From JACDBE01 sp051002015 (GTDB taxonomy: Bacteria; Actinomycetota; Acidimicrobiia; Spongiisociales; UBA5794): a DNA stretch of 14,185 bases. Below are positions 1 through 5,888 of this stretch, one piece after another. The notes under the pieces were generated by a model. The model was not told the DNA's origin, did not search any database, and saw only the letters and a program-made list of their open reading frames with translations. The stretch spans positions 1 to 14,185 of the forward strand of contig JBPCMS010000047.1 in assembly GCA_051002015.1 (NCBI GenBank), given 5' to 3'. The first letter of the stretch is position 1, and each line of letters opens with the position of its first letter. Position numbers and translations under genes: made by a program.

Positions 1-143
1 TCGCCGAGGTCCCTGGTCACGATCTGCGCCGCCAGGTTGCCGGGTGTGGCGCGGTAGCCGGCGATCCCGGTCCGCTCGACATAGCGGACGTACTCGGCGA
101 TGCGGGGGGTCGCCACCCAACCCCGCCAGCTGCGAAGGATCAC
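1..143 (-). CDS. Antibiotic biosynthesis monooxygenase (ABM)-like protein, N-terminal part only
   Basis: The first 47 codons of a minus-strand gene that leaves the window at base 1. The start is taken as GTG at 143-141, because AAGGAG lies seven bases upstream on the minus strand. The readable N-terminus begins MILRSWRGWV and continues with ATPRIAEYVRYVERTG and GYRATPGN. This looks like small actinobacterial proteins of the dimeric ferredoxin-like barrel ABM superfamily, which include quinone-forming monooxygenases and heme-degrading or stress-related proteins. No catalytic claim can be made from this fragment. It diverges from the NsrR-like regulator at 200 and shares a 56-base promoter region with it, so it may be under the same control. 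The family call rests on remembered sequence style and is moderately sure. Confidence 0.6.
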   Translation of the reverse strand, partial: MILRSWRGWVATPRIAEYVRYVERTGIAGYRATPGNLAAQIVTRDLG

Positions 144-177
144 GTCGGGTCTCCTTTTCCTTGTCAGATCCGAAATC

Positions 178-202
178 CATAGTAGTGTACTAAACAACTA
201 TG
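178..202. promoter_or_regulatory. Inverted repeat CATAGT-N13-ACTATG, candidate operator of the NsrR-like regulator
   Basis: CATAGT (178-183) and ACTATG (197-202) are perfect inverted 6-base arms separated by 13 bases. Inside lies a second imperfect dyad, TAGTGTACTA (182-191). The region is AT-rich against a very GC-rich background, overlaps the start codon of the regulator and sits between two divergent genes. Rrf2-family regulators usually bind such dyads and repress themselves. That this protein binds here is inference. Confidence 0.55.
188..199 (+). promoter_or_regulatory. Leaderless promoter -10 box of the Rrf2 gene
   Basis: TACTAA at 188-193 is followed by six bases and then the ATG at 200. 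Transcription would therefore begin at or next to the A of the start codon. No Shine-Dalgarno sequence precedes this ATG, which fits a leaderless mRNA. A TTGTCA at 161-166 resembles a -35 box but its 21-base spacer is long. On the minus strand TACTAT (184-179), with TTGCAT (205-200) 15 bases away, could serve the divergent gene. Confidence 0.45.
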
Positions 203-604
203 CAACCGTCCTTCCACCGCCGAACCGACCTGGCGCTCCGTGCCTTACGCACCCTCGCAGGCTCGGAGAGCCCGATGGCAGGGTCCGCTCTCGCCAACGG
301 TATCGGTACCAGTGTGTCATTCCTCCCTCAGATCATGGCACCGCTCATCCAGGCTGGGTGGGTGGCCTCGGAGCGGGGTCCGGGAGGCGGATACCGGCTG
401 ACCGATCAAGCCGCCGGTGCCAGCCTGCTCGACGTGATGGAGGTCACCGAAGGCCCCCCCGAGAACGGTAGATGCGTGCTGGCGGACGGACCGTGCCCAG
501 GGTCCCCCTCGTGCGCCATCCACGACGTGTGGGTGGAGGCCCGTCGGGTCCTTACCGACGGCTTTGCCCGGATCCCTGCCTTCTCCGCCGACCAAGGAAA
601 GTGA
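200..604 (+). CDS. nsrR: Rrf2-family transcriptional regulator, NsrR-like (NO/redox sensing)
   Basis: A 134-residue protein of usual Rrf2 length. It opens with an N-terminal winged helix (TDLALRAL, then the wing RGPGGGYRLT at about 59-68), followed by a dimerisation helix and three cysteines C92, C99 and C105 (C-x6-C-x5-C). This spacing fits the cluster-binding loop of NsrR/IscR proteins. In actinobacterial NsrR a [4Fe-4S] cluster reacts with NO, and an N-terminal Asp serves as fourth ligand; D10 in the TDLALR motif is at the matching place. The start is ATG 200, without a ribosome binding site, consistent with a leaderless transcript. The stop TGA (602-604) is one base before the nirK start, so the two are probably cotranscribed and coupled. 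The Rrf2 family is sure; NsrR rather than another Fe-S Rrf2 protein is supported mainly by the nirK neighbour. Confidence 0.85.
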   Translation: MQPSFHRRTDLALRALRTLAGSESPMAGSALANGIGTSVSFLPQIMAPLIQAGWVASERGPGGGYRLTDQAAGASLLDVMEVTEGPPENGRCVLADGPCPGSPSCAIHDVWVEARRVLTDGFARIPAFSADQGK

Positions 605-605
605 C

Positions 606-2231
606 ATGACCCAGCAGCTCAACCGCGCATCGAGCGCACCGATCGAGGAACCCCTGCCCCCACCGCACCCGCATTACACCCTGGCCACCCTCGGTGTGCT
701 CGGGGTGGTGGCCGCTCTGCTGGCGCTGGCGCTCGGCGTCGGCGCCATCGCCATCACCGCCGGCAGGGACTCGGTCGACGATGGCATCGTGTCGGAGAAG
801 GTGGATGCCTTTCTCGCCGACGCCGGGGTGGCCGCAGACGCACCGACCGGGGAGCGGTCAGCGGTCGTAGGCGATGTCCTGCCCGCCATCGTGCCCAAGG
901 GCGAGCTGGGCCTCATCGCCGATGGCGAGGTGAACGTCGCCATCGCCCCAGAGATGCCGCCACCGTCCGGGCGGACCACGCCCGCCGTGGTCGAGGTCCA
1001 CTTCGAGGTGGTCGAGAACGTCTCCACCATCGACCCGGTCACAGGCATCCGGTTCGAGACCTGGGGCTACCGCCTGCTCGACGGGCCGGACAGCATCGTG
1101 GTCGGGACGCCTGGCCCGGTGATCCGGGCAAGGGTGGGTGACGTGCTCCGCTTCACCATCACCAACCCGGGCTCGAACGCCAATCCGCACAACGTCGACT
1201 TCCACGCCGTCACCGGACAAGGTGGCGGCGCCGAGGCGACCACCGTGGCTCCCGGTGAGACCAGGACCATCGAGGCCCGGCTCCTCTACCCCGGGTTCTT
1301 CATGTACCACTGTGCCTATGGCGACATCCCGGCGCACATCTCCCACGGGATGTTCGGTGGGATCCTGGTCGACCCGGACACCCCTCTCAACCCCGTCGAC
1401 CACGAGTGGTACATGGTGCAGTCCGAGTACTACACGACGGGCGAGGAGCCGGGTGTTGTCGAGTTCGATCGGGCCGCCGTCACCGACGAGAACCCGACGT
1501 TCGTCGTGTTCAACGGGACCCGCGGCGCCCTCACCGGCGACAACGCCCTGCAGATGAAGGTCGGGGAGCGTGCCCGCATCTACTTCGTCAACGCCGGGCT
1601 CAACCTCGACTCCAATTTCCATGCGATCGGTTCGCACTGGGACGTGGTGTACCCCGAGGCGGCGCTGCTGAGCGAGCCGATCCGCGGATCGCAGACCACG
1701 CTGATCCCCGCCGGCGGCGGCACCGTGGTCGAGCTGATCGCCCAGGTGCCGTCCACGCTGGTCCTGGTCGACCATGCCCTCTCCAGGGCGGTCGACAAGG
1801 GCGCCATCGGCCAGATCGTGATCAGCGGCGAGCCCAACCCGGAGATCTTCGAGGACATGACTCCGAGCGGGGATCCAACGGACACCACCGGTGGGCACGA
1901 CACGACGCCTCCGGCCGCCGAGGACGAGCCGGTGTCGATCGTTGCCGGAGCGTTCAACGCCCAGCCACTGGACGCCGCCGACGAGTTCGCAGACGACGAG
2001 GACCCGCCCGACTACGCACCGAACGTGCTGACGATCCCGATGGGTACCGCGGTGACCTGGACCAACGACGACAGCCAGATCCACACGGTCACGGATGTGG
2101 GAGGCGCGTTCGATTCGGGGTTCCTCGACCCGGGTGCCGTGTTCTCCTTCACCTTCACCGAGGCCGGCGAGTATGAGTACTTCTGCCTGCCCCACCCTTG
2201 GATGCGGGCGCAGGTCATCGTCACCCAGTAG
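606..2231 (+). CDS. nirK: Membrane-anchored copper nitrite reductase with C-terminal amicyanin-like domain
   Basis: A 541-residue enzyme reducing nitrite to nitric oxide. The start ATG 606 follows AAGGAAAG; an in-frame ATG at 564 lies inside the regulator gene and is rejected. Order: short cytoplasmic N-terminus, one transmembrane anchor (about 27-52), an acidic linker, two cupredoxin domains (about 120-415), a Pro/Thr/Asp linker, and a third cupredoxin domain (about 441-541). Type 1 copper ligands are H195, C236, H244 and M249; type 2 ligands are H200, H235 and H390; the catalytic pair is D198 and H339. The signatures HNVDFHAVTG, FMYHC and FNGTRGALTGDN are diagnostic. The extra domain has H493, C527, H530 and M533 in FCLPHPWM, an amicyanin-type blue-copper site. 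Typical NirK lacks this domain, so it is probably a tethered electron donor. The gene is coupled to the NsrR-like regulator and is followed by a hairpin. Confidence 0.93.
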   Translation: MTQQLNRASSAPIEEPLPPPHPHYTLATLGVLGVVAALLALALGVGAIAITAGRDSVDDGIVSEKVDAFLADAGVAADAPTGERSAVVGDVLPAIVPKGELGLIADGEVNVAIAPEMPPPSGRTTPAVVEVHFEVVENVSTIDPVTGIRFETWGYRLLDGPDSIVVGTPGPVIRARVGDVLRFTITNPGSNANPHNVDFHAVTGQGGGAEATTVAPGETRTIEARLLYPGFFMYHCAYGDIPAHISHGMFGGILVDPDTPLNPVDHEWYMVQSEYYTTGEEPGVVEFDRAAVTDENPTFVVFNGTRGALTGDNALQMKVGERARIYFVNAGLNLDSNFHAIGSHWDVVYPEAALLSEPIRGSQTTLIPAGGGTVVELIAQVPSTLVLVDHALSRAVDKGAIGQIVISGEPNPEIFEDMTPSGDPTDTTGGHDTTPPAAEDEPVSIVAGAFNAQPLDAADEFADDEDPPDYAPNVLTIPMGTAVTWTNDDSQIHTVTDVGGAFDSGFLDPGAVFSFTFTEAGEYEYFCLPHPWMRAQVIVTQ

Positions 2232-2233
2232 CA

Positions 2234-2257
2234 CCGGCGGCCCGAGGGGGTCGCCGG
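2234..2257 (+). terminator. Hairpin after nirK, probable terminator
   Basis: CCGGCGGCCC (2234-2243) pairs with GGGTCGCCGG (2248-2257) over ten base pairs, one of them G-T, around a GAGG loop. It begins two bases after the nirK stop codon. There is no T-run, as is common for high-GC actinobacterial terminators. Termination is inferred from position and stability. Confidence 0.6.
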
Positions 2258-2285
2258 GAATGCTCCGCCGTGTAATCACGCAGCA

Positions 2286-2507
2286 CTGACCGACCGCGAG
2301 CGAGAGGTCGTGCGGCTAGGGGCGCACGGGCTCAGCAACGACGAGATCGCCGATGAGCTGTTCATCAGCCCGCTGACCGCCAAGACCCACATCAGCCGGG
2401 CCATGGTCAAGCCGGGGATGCGCGATCGGGTCCGACTCGTGATCCTCGCCTACGAGACCGGTCTCGCCAGCGTCGGCGAGCGGCCCCGAGACCGGTCCCG
2501 GGACTGA
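2286..2507 (+). pseudogene. LuxR/NarL-type response regulator remnant, HTH domain only
   Basis: 73 codons encode an almost complete LuxR-type helix-turn-helix, starting LTDREREVVRLGAHG and continuing LSNDEIADELFIS, TAKTHISRAM and LAYETGLA. This is the C-terminal DNA-binding domain of NarL/FixJ response regulators, which are normally about 210 residues with a phosphorylatable receiver domain in front. No receiver is present: upstream lie only 18 in-frame codons and then the nirK TAG. No ATG precedes the domain; the first possible start is GTG 2310, which removes the first eight domain residues and has a poorly spaced Shine-Dalgarno sequence. The usual KLG before RDR reads KPG here, a proline likely to disturb the last helix. 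It is most likely a decaying relic, though expression of a small HTH protein cannot be excluded. Confidence 0.7.
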
Positions 2508-2548
2508 CCCGCCCGTGTGCGGCGTTGGGTCTCCCGCCATCCCCCCGG

Positions 2549-2576
2549 GTACCGAAATCCGTCCCCCCGGTACGAT
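2549..2576 (+). promoter_or_regulatory. Promoter and possible operator of the NADH dehydrogenase gene
   Basis: TACGAT (2571-2576) fits the TANNNT -10 pattern and lies seven bases before GTG 2584, so transcription could start at that codon. GTACCG (2549-2554) and CGGTAC (2568-2573) form a perfect inverted repeat with a 13-base spacer that overlaps the -10 box, as an operator would. No convincing -35 box is seen. Regulation here is inference. Confidence 0.35.
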
Positions 2577-3879
2577 GGACGGGGTGGCGCTCTGCGACGT
2601 CCTCGTGGTCGGTGGCGGGTTCGGCGGGGCCCTCGGCGCCCGCCATCTCGAGAAGCTGATGCGGGGCAGACCGGAGCGCATCGTCATGGTGGCCCACGAG
2701 AACTTCATGTTGTTCTCGCCGCTGCTCCCCGAGGCGGCCTCGGGCACCTTGGAGCCGCGCCATGCGGTGATACCGCTGCGCGAGCTGCTCGACCGCACCA
2801 CGCTGCTGGTGGGCGACGTGGTCGGCCTCGATCCCGTTGGGCGGACGGCGACGGTGCGCACCGTATCCGGAGACACCCTGAGGCTCGAGTTCGCCCGGGC
2901 GCTGGTCTCACCGGGGTCGGTGCCGACGATCGTCCCCGTCCCGGGACTCACCGCCCACGCCGTGGGCTTTAAGACGCTGGCCGACGCCATATGGCTGCGC
3001 AACCGGGTGCTGCGCCAGCTCGAAGTTGCCCAAGCATCCTCGGATCCGGCGGACCGGAGGCGCCACCTCACCTTCACGTTCGTCGGTGGTGGCTATGCCG
3101 GGGTCGAGGCCCTGGCCGAGCTCGAGTCGCTCGCCCGCGACGCGGTGCGGCGCTACCAGGGTCTCACCATCGAGGACTTCCGCTGGGTGCTGGTCGAGGC
3201 GCAGCAGACCCTGCTTCCCGGGCTCCACCCCGACCTGGCCGGCTTCACCGCCAAGGTGCTGCGCCGGCGGGGGGTCGAGGTGCACCTCGGCACCCGGCTG
3301 GTCTCGTGCATCGACAAGATGGTGGTGCTCTCCGGCGAACCGGTCGAGCCGTACCGGTCCGAGACCATCGTGTGGACGGCCGGCCAGCGACCCAACCCCG
3401 ACGTCGCCGGCTTCGGTCTTCCCACCGACGAGCGTGGCTTCGTGCCCGTCGACGACGGGATGGAGGTCATCGGGGTGCCCAACGTGTTCATGGTCGGGGA
3501 CGCCGCCAAGGTCCCCGTGCCCGAAGGCGGGTTCGCCCCGATGACCGCCCAGCACGCGCTGCGCGAGGCCAAGGTGGCTGCGGTCAACATCGCCGCCTCG
3601 TTCGGGGTGGGGAGGCGCACCCGGCTCACCTACCGCAACCGGGGGCTTGCCGTCACCCTCGGCAAGTGGCAGGGGACCGCCCAGGTGAGGCGGTTCACGT
3701 TCACCGGTCCGCTGGCGTGGTGGATGGGCCGCTCCTACCACCTGCTGATGATCCCGGGGATCGCCCGCAAGGCCCGGGTGGTCAGCGACTGGACCATCGG
3801 GCTGCTCTTCCGACGCGATGTGTCGCAATTGGGCCAGTTGGGGAAACCGACCCCGCTCGAACCAGACGTTCAGGGGTAG
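2575..3879 (+). CDS. ndh: Type-2 NADH:quinone oxidoreductase (NDH-2)-like FAD protein
   Basis: A 434-residue two-dinucleotide-binding flavoprotein. The FAD-binding GGGFGG is at residues 13-18, the NAD(P)H-binding GGGYAGVE at 171-178, and a second FAD motif, MVGDAAKV followed by MTAQHALREAK, lies in the C-terminal third, as in NDH-2 enzymes. These are non-proton-pumping peripheral membrane proteins that pass electrons from NADH to quinone. The C-terminal tail after about 370 (WWMGRSYHLLMIPG and following) is hydrophobic and amphipathic, fitting membrane attachment. ATG 2575 is used, but GTG 2584 is an equally good start because it suits the leaderless promoter; GTG 2515 adds a proline-rich extension and is unlikely. 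The related sulfide:quinone reductase subgroup is less likely, because its conserved cysteines are not evident. The gene is convergent with the thioesterase, whose stop lies four bases beyond. Confidence 0.85.
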   Translation: MDGVALCDVLVVGGGFGGALGARHLEKLMRGRPERIVMVAHENFMLFSPLLPEAASGTLEPRHAVIPLRELLDRTTLLVGDVVGLDPVGRTATVRTVSGDTLRLEFARALVSPGSVPTIVPVPGLTAHAVGFKTLADAIWLRNRVLRQLEVAQASSDPADRRRHLTFTFVGGGYAGVEALAELESLARDAVRRYQGLTIEDFRWVLVEAQQTLLPGLHPDLAGFTAKVLRRRGVEVHLGTRLVSCIDKMVVLSGEPVEPYRSETIVWTAGQRPNPDVAGFGLPTDERGFVPVDDGMEVIGVPNVFMVGDAAKVPVPEGGFAPMTAQHALREAKVAAVNIAASFGVGRRTRLTYRNRGLAVTLGKWQGTAQVRRFTFTGPLAWWMGRSYHLLMIPGIARKARVVSDWTIGLLFRRDVSQLGQLGKPTPLEPDVQG

Positions 3880-3883
3880 CCGG

Positions 3884-4309
3884 TCAGGCTCCGATGGGGC
3901 CTTGGAGGGCCTCGATGGCTTCGATGAGGAAGTCGGGGACGGGTCGGGACGTGAACGTCTCGGGGTCGATGACCACCTGGACCTGACGGCCCTCGACCAC
4001 GGTGCGCTCGGTGGCCTCGTCCCATGTCTCCAGGGCCAGCCGGATCGAGGTGCGACCGAAGCCGGTCGCCCTGACCCCGGTGATCAACGTGTCGCCGATC
4101 CTGCCCGGGGAGCGGAAGTCGATCTCGCAACGGACGAGTACGAGGTCGTGTCCGGTGGCGACCATTCGCTCCCAGCCGTAGCCCATCTCCTCCAGCCAGT
4201 CGGTGACGGTGTCGTCGAAATAGGTGAGGTAGTTGCCGTTGAAGACAAGACCCTGGGCGTCGCTGTCGGAGAAGCGGACCCTGCGGCGATAGGTGATCGG
4301 CCAACTCAT
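3884..4309 (-). CDS. Hotdog-fold acyl-CoA thioesterase (YbgC / 4-hydroxybenzoyl-CoA thioesterase family)
   Basis: A 141-residue single hotdog domain of usual family length. Near the N-terminus RFSDSDAQGLVFNGNYLTYF matches the family signature, with D17 in the place of the catalytic aspartate of 4-hydroxybenzoyl-CoA thioesterases. The helix that follows (DDTVTDWLEEMGYGWE) and the central RCEIDFRSPGRIGD strand region are also typical. Members hydrolyse acyl-CoA thioesters in the cytoplasm; the substrate here is unknown. The start ATG at 4309-4307 has no Shine-Dalgarno sequence but sits six bases after a -10-like TAGCGT, suggesting a leaderless transcript. It runs convergently with the NDH-2 gene with only four bases between stops, leaving no room for a normal terminator. 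Confidence 0.85.
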   Translation of the reverse strand: MSWPITYRRRVRFSDSDAQGLVFNGNYLTYFDDTVTDWLEEMGYGWERMVATGHDLVLVRCEIDFRSPGRIGDTLITGVRATGFGRTSIRLALETWDEATERTVVEGRQVQVVIDPETFTSRPVPDFLIEAIEALQGPIGA

Positions 4310-4321
4310 ACCGCCACGCTA
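4310..4321 (-). promoter_or_regulatory. Leaderless promoter -10 box of the thioesterase gene
   Basis: Read on the minus strand, TAGCGT (4321-4316) is followed by GGCGGT and then ATG. The TANNNT box six bases before a start codon that lacks a Shine-Dalgarno sequence repeats the arrangement seen at the Rrf2 gene. Confidence 0.4.
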
Positions 4322-4465
4322 ACCAGCGGGCCGGTCACCATCCGAACCGGCTCGACCCGAGACGCCCTGGCTCCACCCGGAAGCCCCCGACCCGGCGAAC
4401 CGTAGGTGGTGGTCCGCCCCTGCCGGGTCGATCTCCCTGGCCGGTGCGATCCCCGGACAAGGCCA

Positions 4466-4933
4466 CTACCCGGACGGGTTCGGACCGGTGAGCAGGGTGT
4501 CGAGACGCTCCAGGGTGGCGACCATCGCCCGCTTCGTCCTGGTCGGGTATCGGGCGAGCCGCAGGATCCACGACCGTTTGACCCTGCTGGCGTCCCATTC
4601 CTCGCGGACGTGGGTGCCGCCGTCGACCGGGGTGAGGATGTACCGCCAGCGGTGGCCACCGAAGTGGCGCCAGGCTATGAGTCGGCCCTCCTCGAACTCG
4701 ACCACGCGGTTGGTGATCCGGTAGGGCGCCCCCAGGGACATGTCCATTCCGAAGGTCGATCCCCTGGCCAGCCGCTCGGGGGCGCCGGGACGGGCCGCCC
4801 GCACCGTCCCCGAGCCGTCGATGACGGGGTGCATGGAAGGATCGGCGAGGACGTCGAAGATCGCCTGAGCGTCGGCGGCGATGGTGCGTTCGGCCCAGAC
4901 CACGGGGATGCCCACCCCGGCATCCTGGCACAT
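4466..4933 (-). CDS. SRPBCC (START/polyketide-cyclase-like) superfamily protein
   Basis: About 155 residues forming one helix-grip domain. Recognisable parts are AERTIAADAQAIFDVLADPS and HPVIDGSGTV near the N-terminus, then GSTFGMDM, IAWRHFGGHRWRYIL, and the C-terminal long helix RTKRAMVATLERLDTLL. This pattern is common in actinobacterial SRPBCC proteins annotated as polyketide cyclase/dehydrase. They bind hydrophobic ligands in a central cavity; no reaction can be assigned here. The start is uncertain: ATG 4933 is chosen, GTG 4957 would add eight residues, and GTG 4915, preceded by AGGA at good spacing, would start directly at the conserved domain. It diverges from the truncated membrane-protein gene. 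Confidence 0.75.
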   Translation of the reverse strand: MCQDAGVGIPVVWAERTIAADAQAIFDVLADPSMHPVIDGSGTVRAARPGAPERLARGSTFGMDMSLGAPYRITNRVVEFEEGRLIAWRHFGGHRWRYILTPVDGGTHVREEWDASRVKRSWILRLARYPTRTKRAMVATLERLDTLLTGPNPSG

Positions 4934-5057
4934 GGGCGAGCCGTCCCGCCCATGCACCGCGGGGCGAACCGGATGCGGCCATGGCTTCGTATCCCCGGCA
5001 AGTGACCCGGCTCATCGCGGGGTGGTGAGGCGTCACCCCGCGCGATGGAGGGAGGGC

Positions 5058-5073
5058 TCTCGCCCGTGCGAGA
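5058..5073 (+). other. Hairpin in the SRPBCC / membrane-protein intergenic region
   Basis: TCTCGC (5058-5063) and GCGAGA (5068-5073) form a six-base-pair stem with a CCGT loop. It lies between divergent genes, about 100 bases before the probable ATG 5171. It could be an attenuator or operator; no known riboswitch class was recognised. Confidence 0.3.
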
Positions 5074-5170
5074 AGGTCCCGAGCGAAAGCCCCAGGTCGC
5101 CCACCGGCAGGAGCGGTCCTCACCGGACCCGGCTCCCGGACCCGGTGCAGCCCACCGGGGGCCGTGGCCG

Positions 5171-5552
5171 ATGGTGTACGTTGCGGTCGCCCTCGCCTGG
5201 GGAGCCTCCGCAAGCGTCTCGGCTCTGGTGTCCCCCAGCGAGGCGGTCGGCCAGGTTGCCCTATCCCTCCATGTGCTGGCTTTGGTGGTCGGGTTCGGGG
5301 CGGTGATCGTGGTCGACTGGCACGCCCTGCTCTGGCTGATGGGAGCGAGGGGGCTGCGCGAGTCGGCCCGGCTCGCCGCCGCCGCCCGACCGCTGATCTG
5401 GCTGGGACTGGCCGGGCTGCTGGTCAGCGGCGCCATGCTCGAGCCGGACCTCGGCTCCGGGCTCACCTGGGTCAAGCTGAGCTGCGTGCTGGTGATCGCC
5501 CTCAACGGAGTATCGATCATCGGCATGGACCAAACGCTCGCCGGGCTGCCGG
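5171..5552 (+). pseudogene. Truncated integral membrane protein, C-terminus lost
   Basis: From ATG 5171 (MVYVAVALAWGASASVSALV) about 127 residues form a membrane protein of three to four hydrophobic segments: about 1-20, SLHVLALVVGFGAVIVV with the following DWHALLWLM, PLIWLGLAGLLVSGAML, and LSCVLVIALNGVSIIGM. An in-frame ATG at 5045 would add a proline/arginine-rich extension without domain features. The family is not recognised with confidence; similar uncharacterised actinobacterial membrane proteins exist. Near 5550 the hydrophobic protein-like sequence stops, after MDQTLAGLPG, and the reading frame continues as the shifted shadow of the protease fragment. The gene has therefore lost its end by deletion, recombination or an assembly join. 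The exact boundary is uncertain by about ten bases. Confidence 0.6.
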
Positions 5553-5888
5553 GAGATCTACTACCTGGGATACGTCAACCACATGTACGCCCCGATCGTG
5601 GTCGGCGACATCGTCAAGAAGACGGGTCGCACCACCAACTTCACCACCGGCAGGATCATCTCCGTCGACGCCACGGTCAACGTCAACTACGGTGGCGGCA
5701 AGGTGGGCAAGTTCGTCAAGCAGATCATCACCACGTCCCTGAGCGCAGGCGGCGACTCGGGGAGCCTGGTGCTCGACACCGACAACAACGCCGTCGGGCT
5801 GCTCTTCGCCGGCTCCAGCGTGGTGACCATCATGAACAACATCCTGTTCGTCCAGGCACTGCTCAACGTGAGACTGACGGAGGACTGA
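5553..5888 (+). pseudogene. Trypsin-like serine protease, C-terminal half only
   Basis: The frame reading REIYYLGYVNHMYAPIVVGD and on encodes about 111 residues. It contains KKTGRTTNFTTGRI, a strand-rich NVNYGGGKVGKFVKQ, and SAGGDSGSLVLD with the nucleophile serine codon at 5757-5759, followed by AVGLLFAGSS. This is the C-terminal lobe of a chymotrypsin-fold S1-type protease like the bacterial trypsin-like peptidases related to plant NAL1. The lobe carrying the catalytic His and Asp is absent, so a protease is not expected to be active. An internal ATG 5583 could start a fragment. Upstream the sequence switches within a few codons to a membrane-protein gene in another frame. The TGA stop (5886-5888) overlaps the next ATG by one base, and the fragment carries no internal stop, so the truncation may be recent. 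Confidence 0.7.

Noticed and set aside
564..605. Upstream ATG 564 as the nirK start
   Set aside because: It adds 14 residues inside the regulator gene and lacks a ribosome binding site; ATG 606 has AAGGAAAG in front and no overlap.
858..2279. A 473-codon minus-strand frame across nirK
   Set aside because: nirK has all catalytic residues on the plus strand; the antisense product has no recognisable motif and high-GC shadow composition.
5054..5110. A possible riboswitch before the membrane-protein gene
   Set aside because: There is a short hairpin and some paired GGGCT/AGCCC segments, but none of the conserved cores of cobalamin, glycine, c-di-AMP or other classes I know could be matched.
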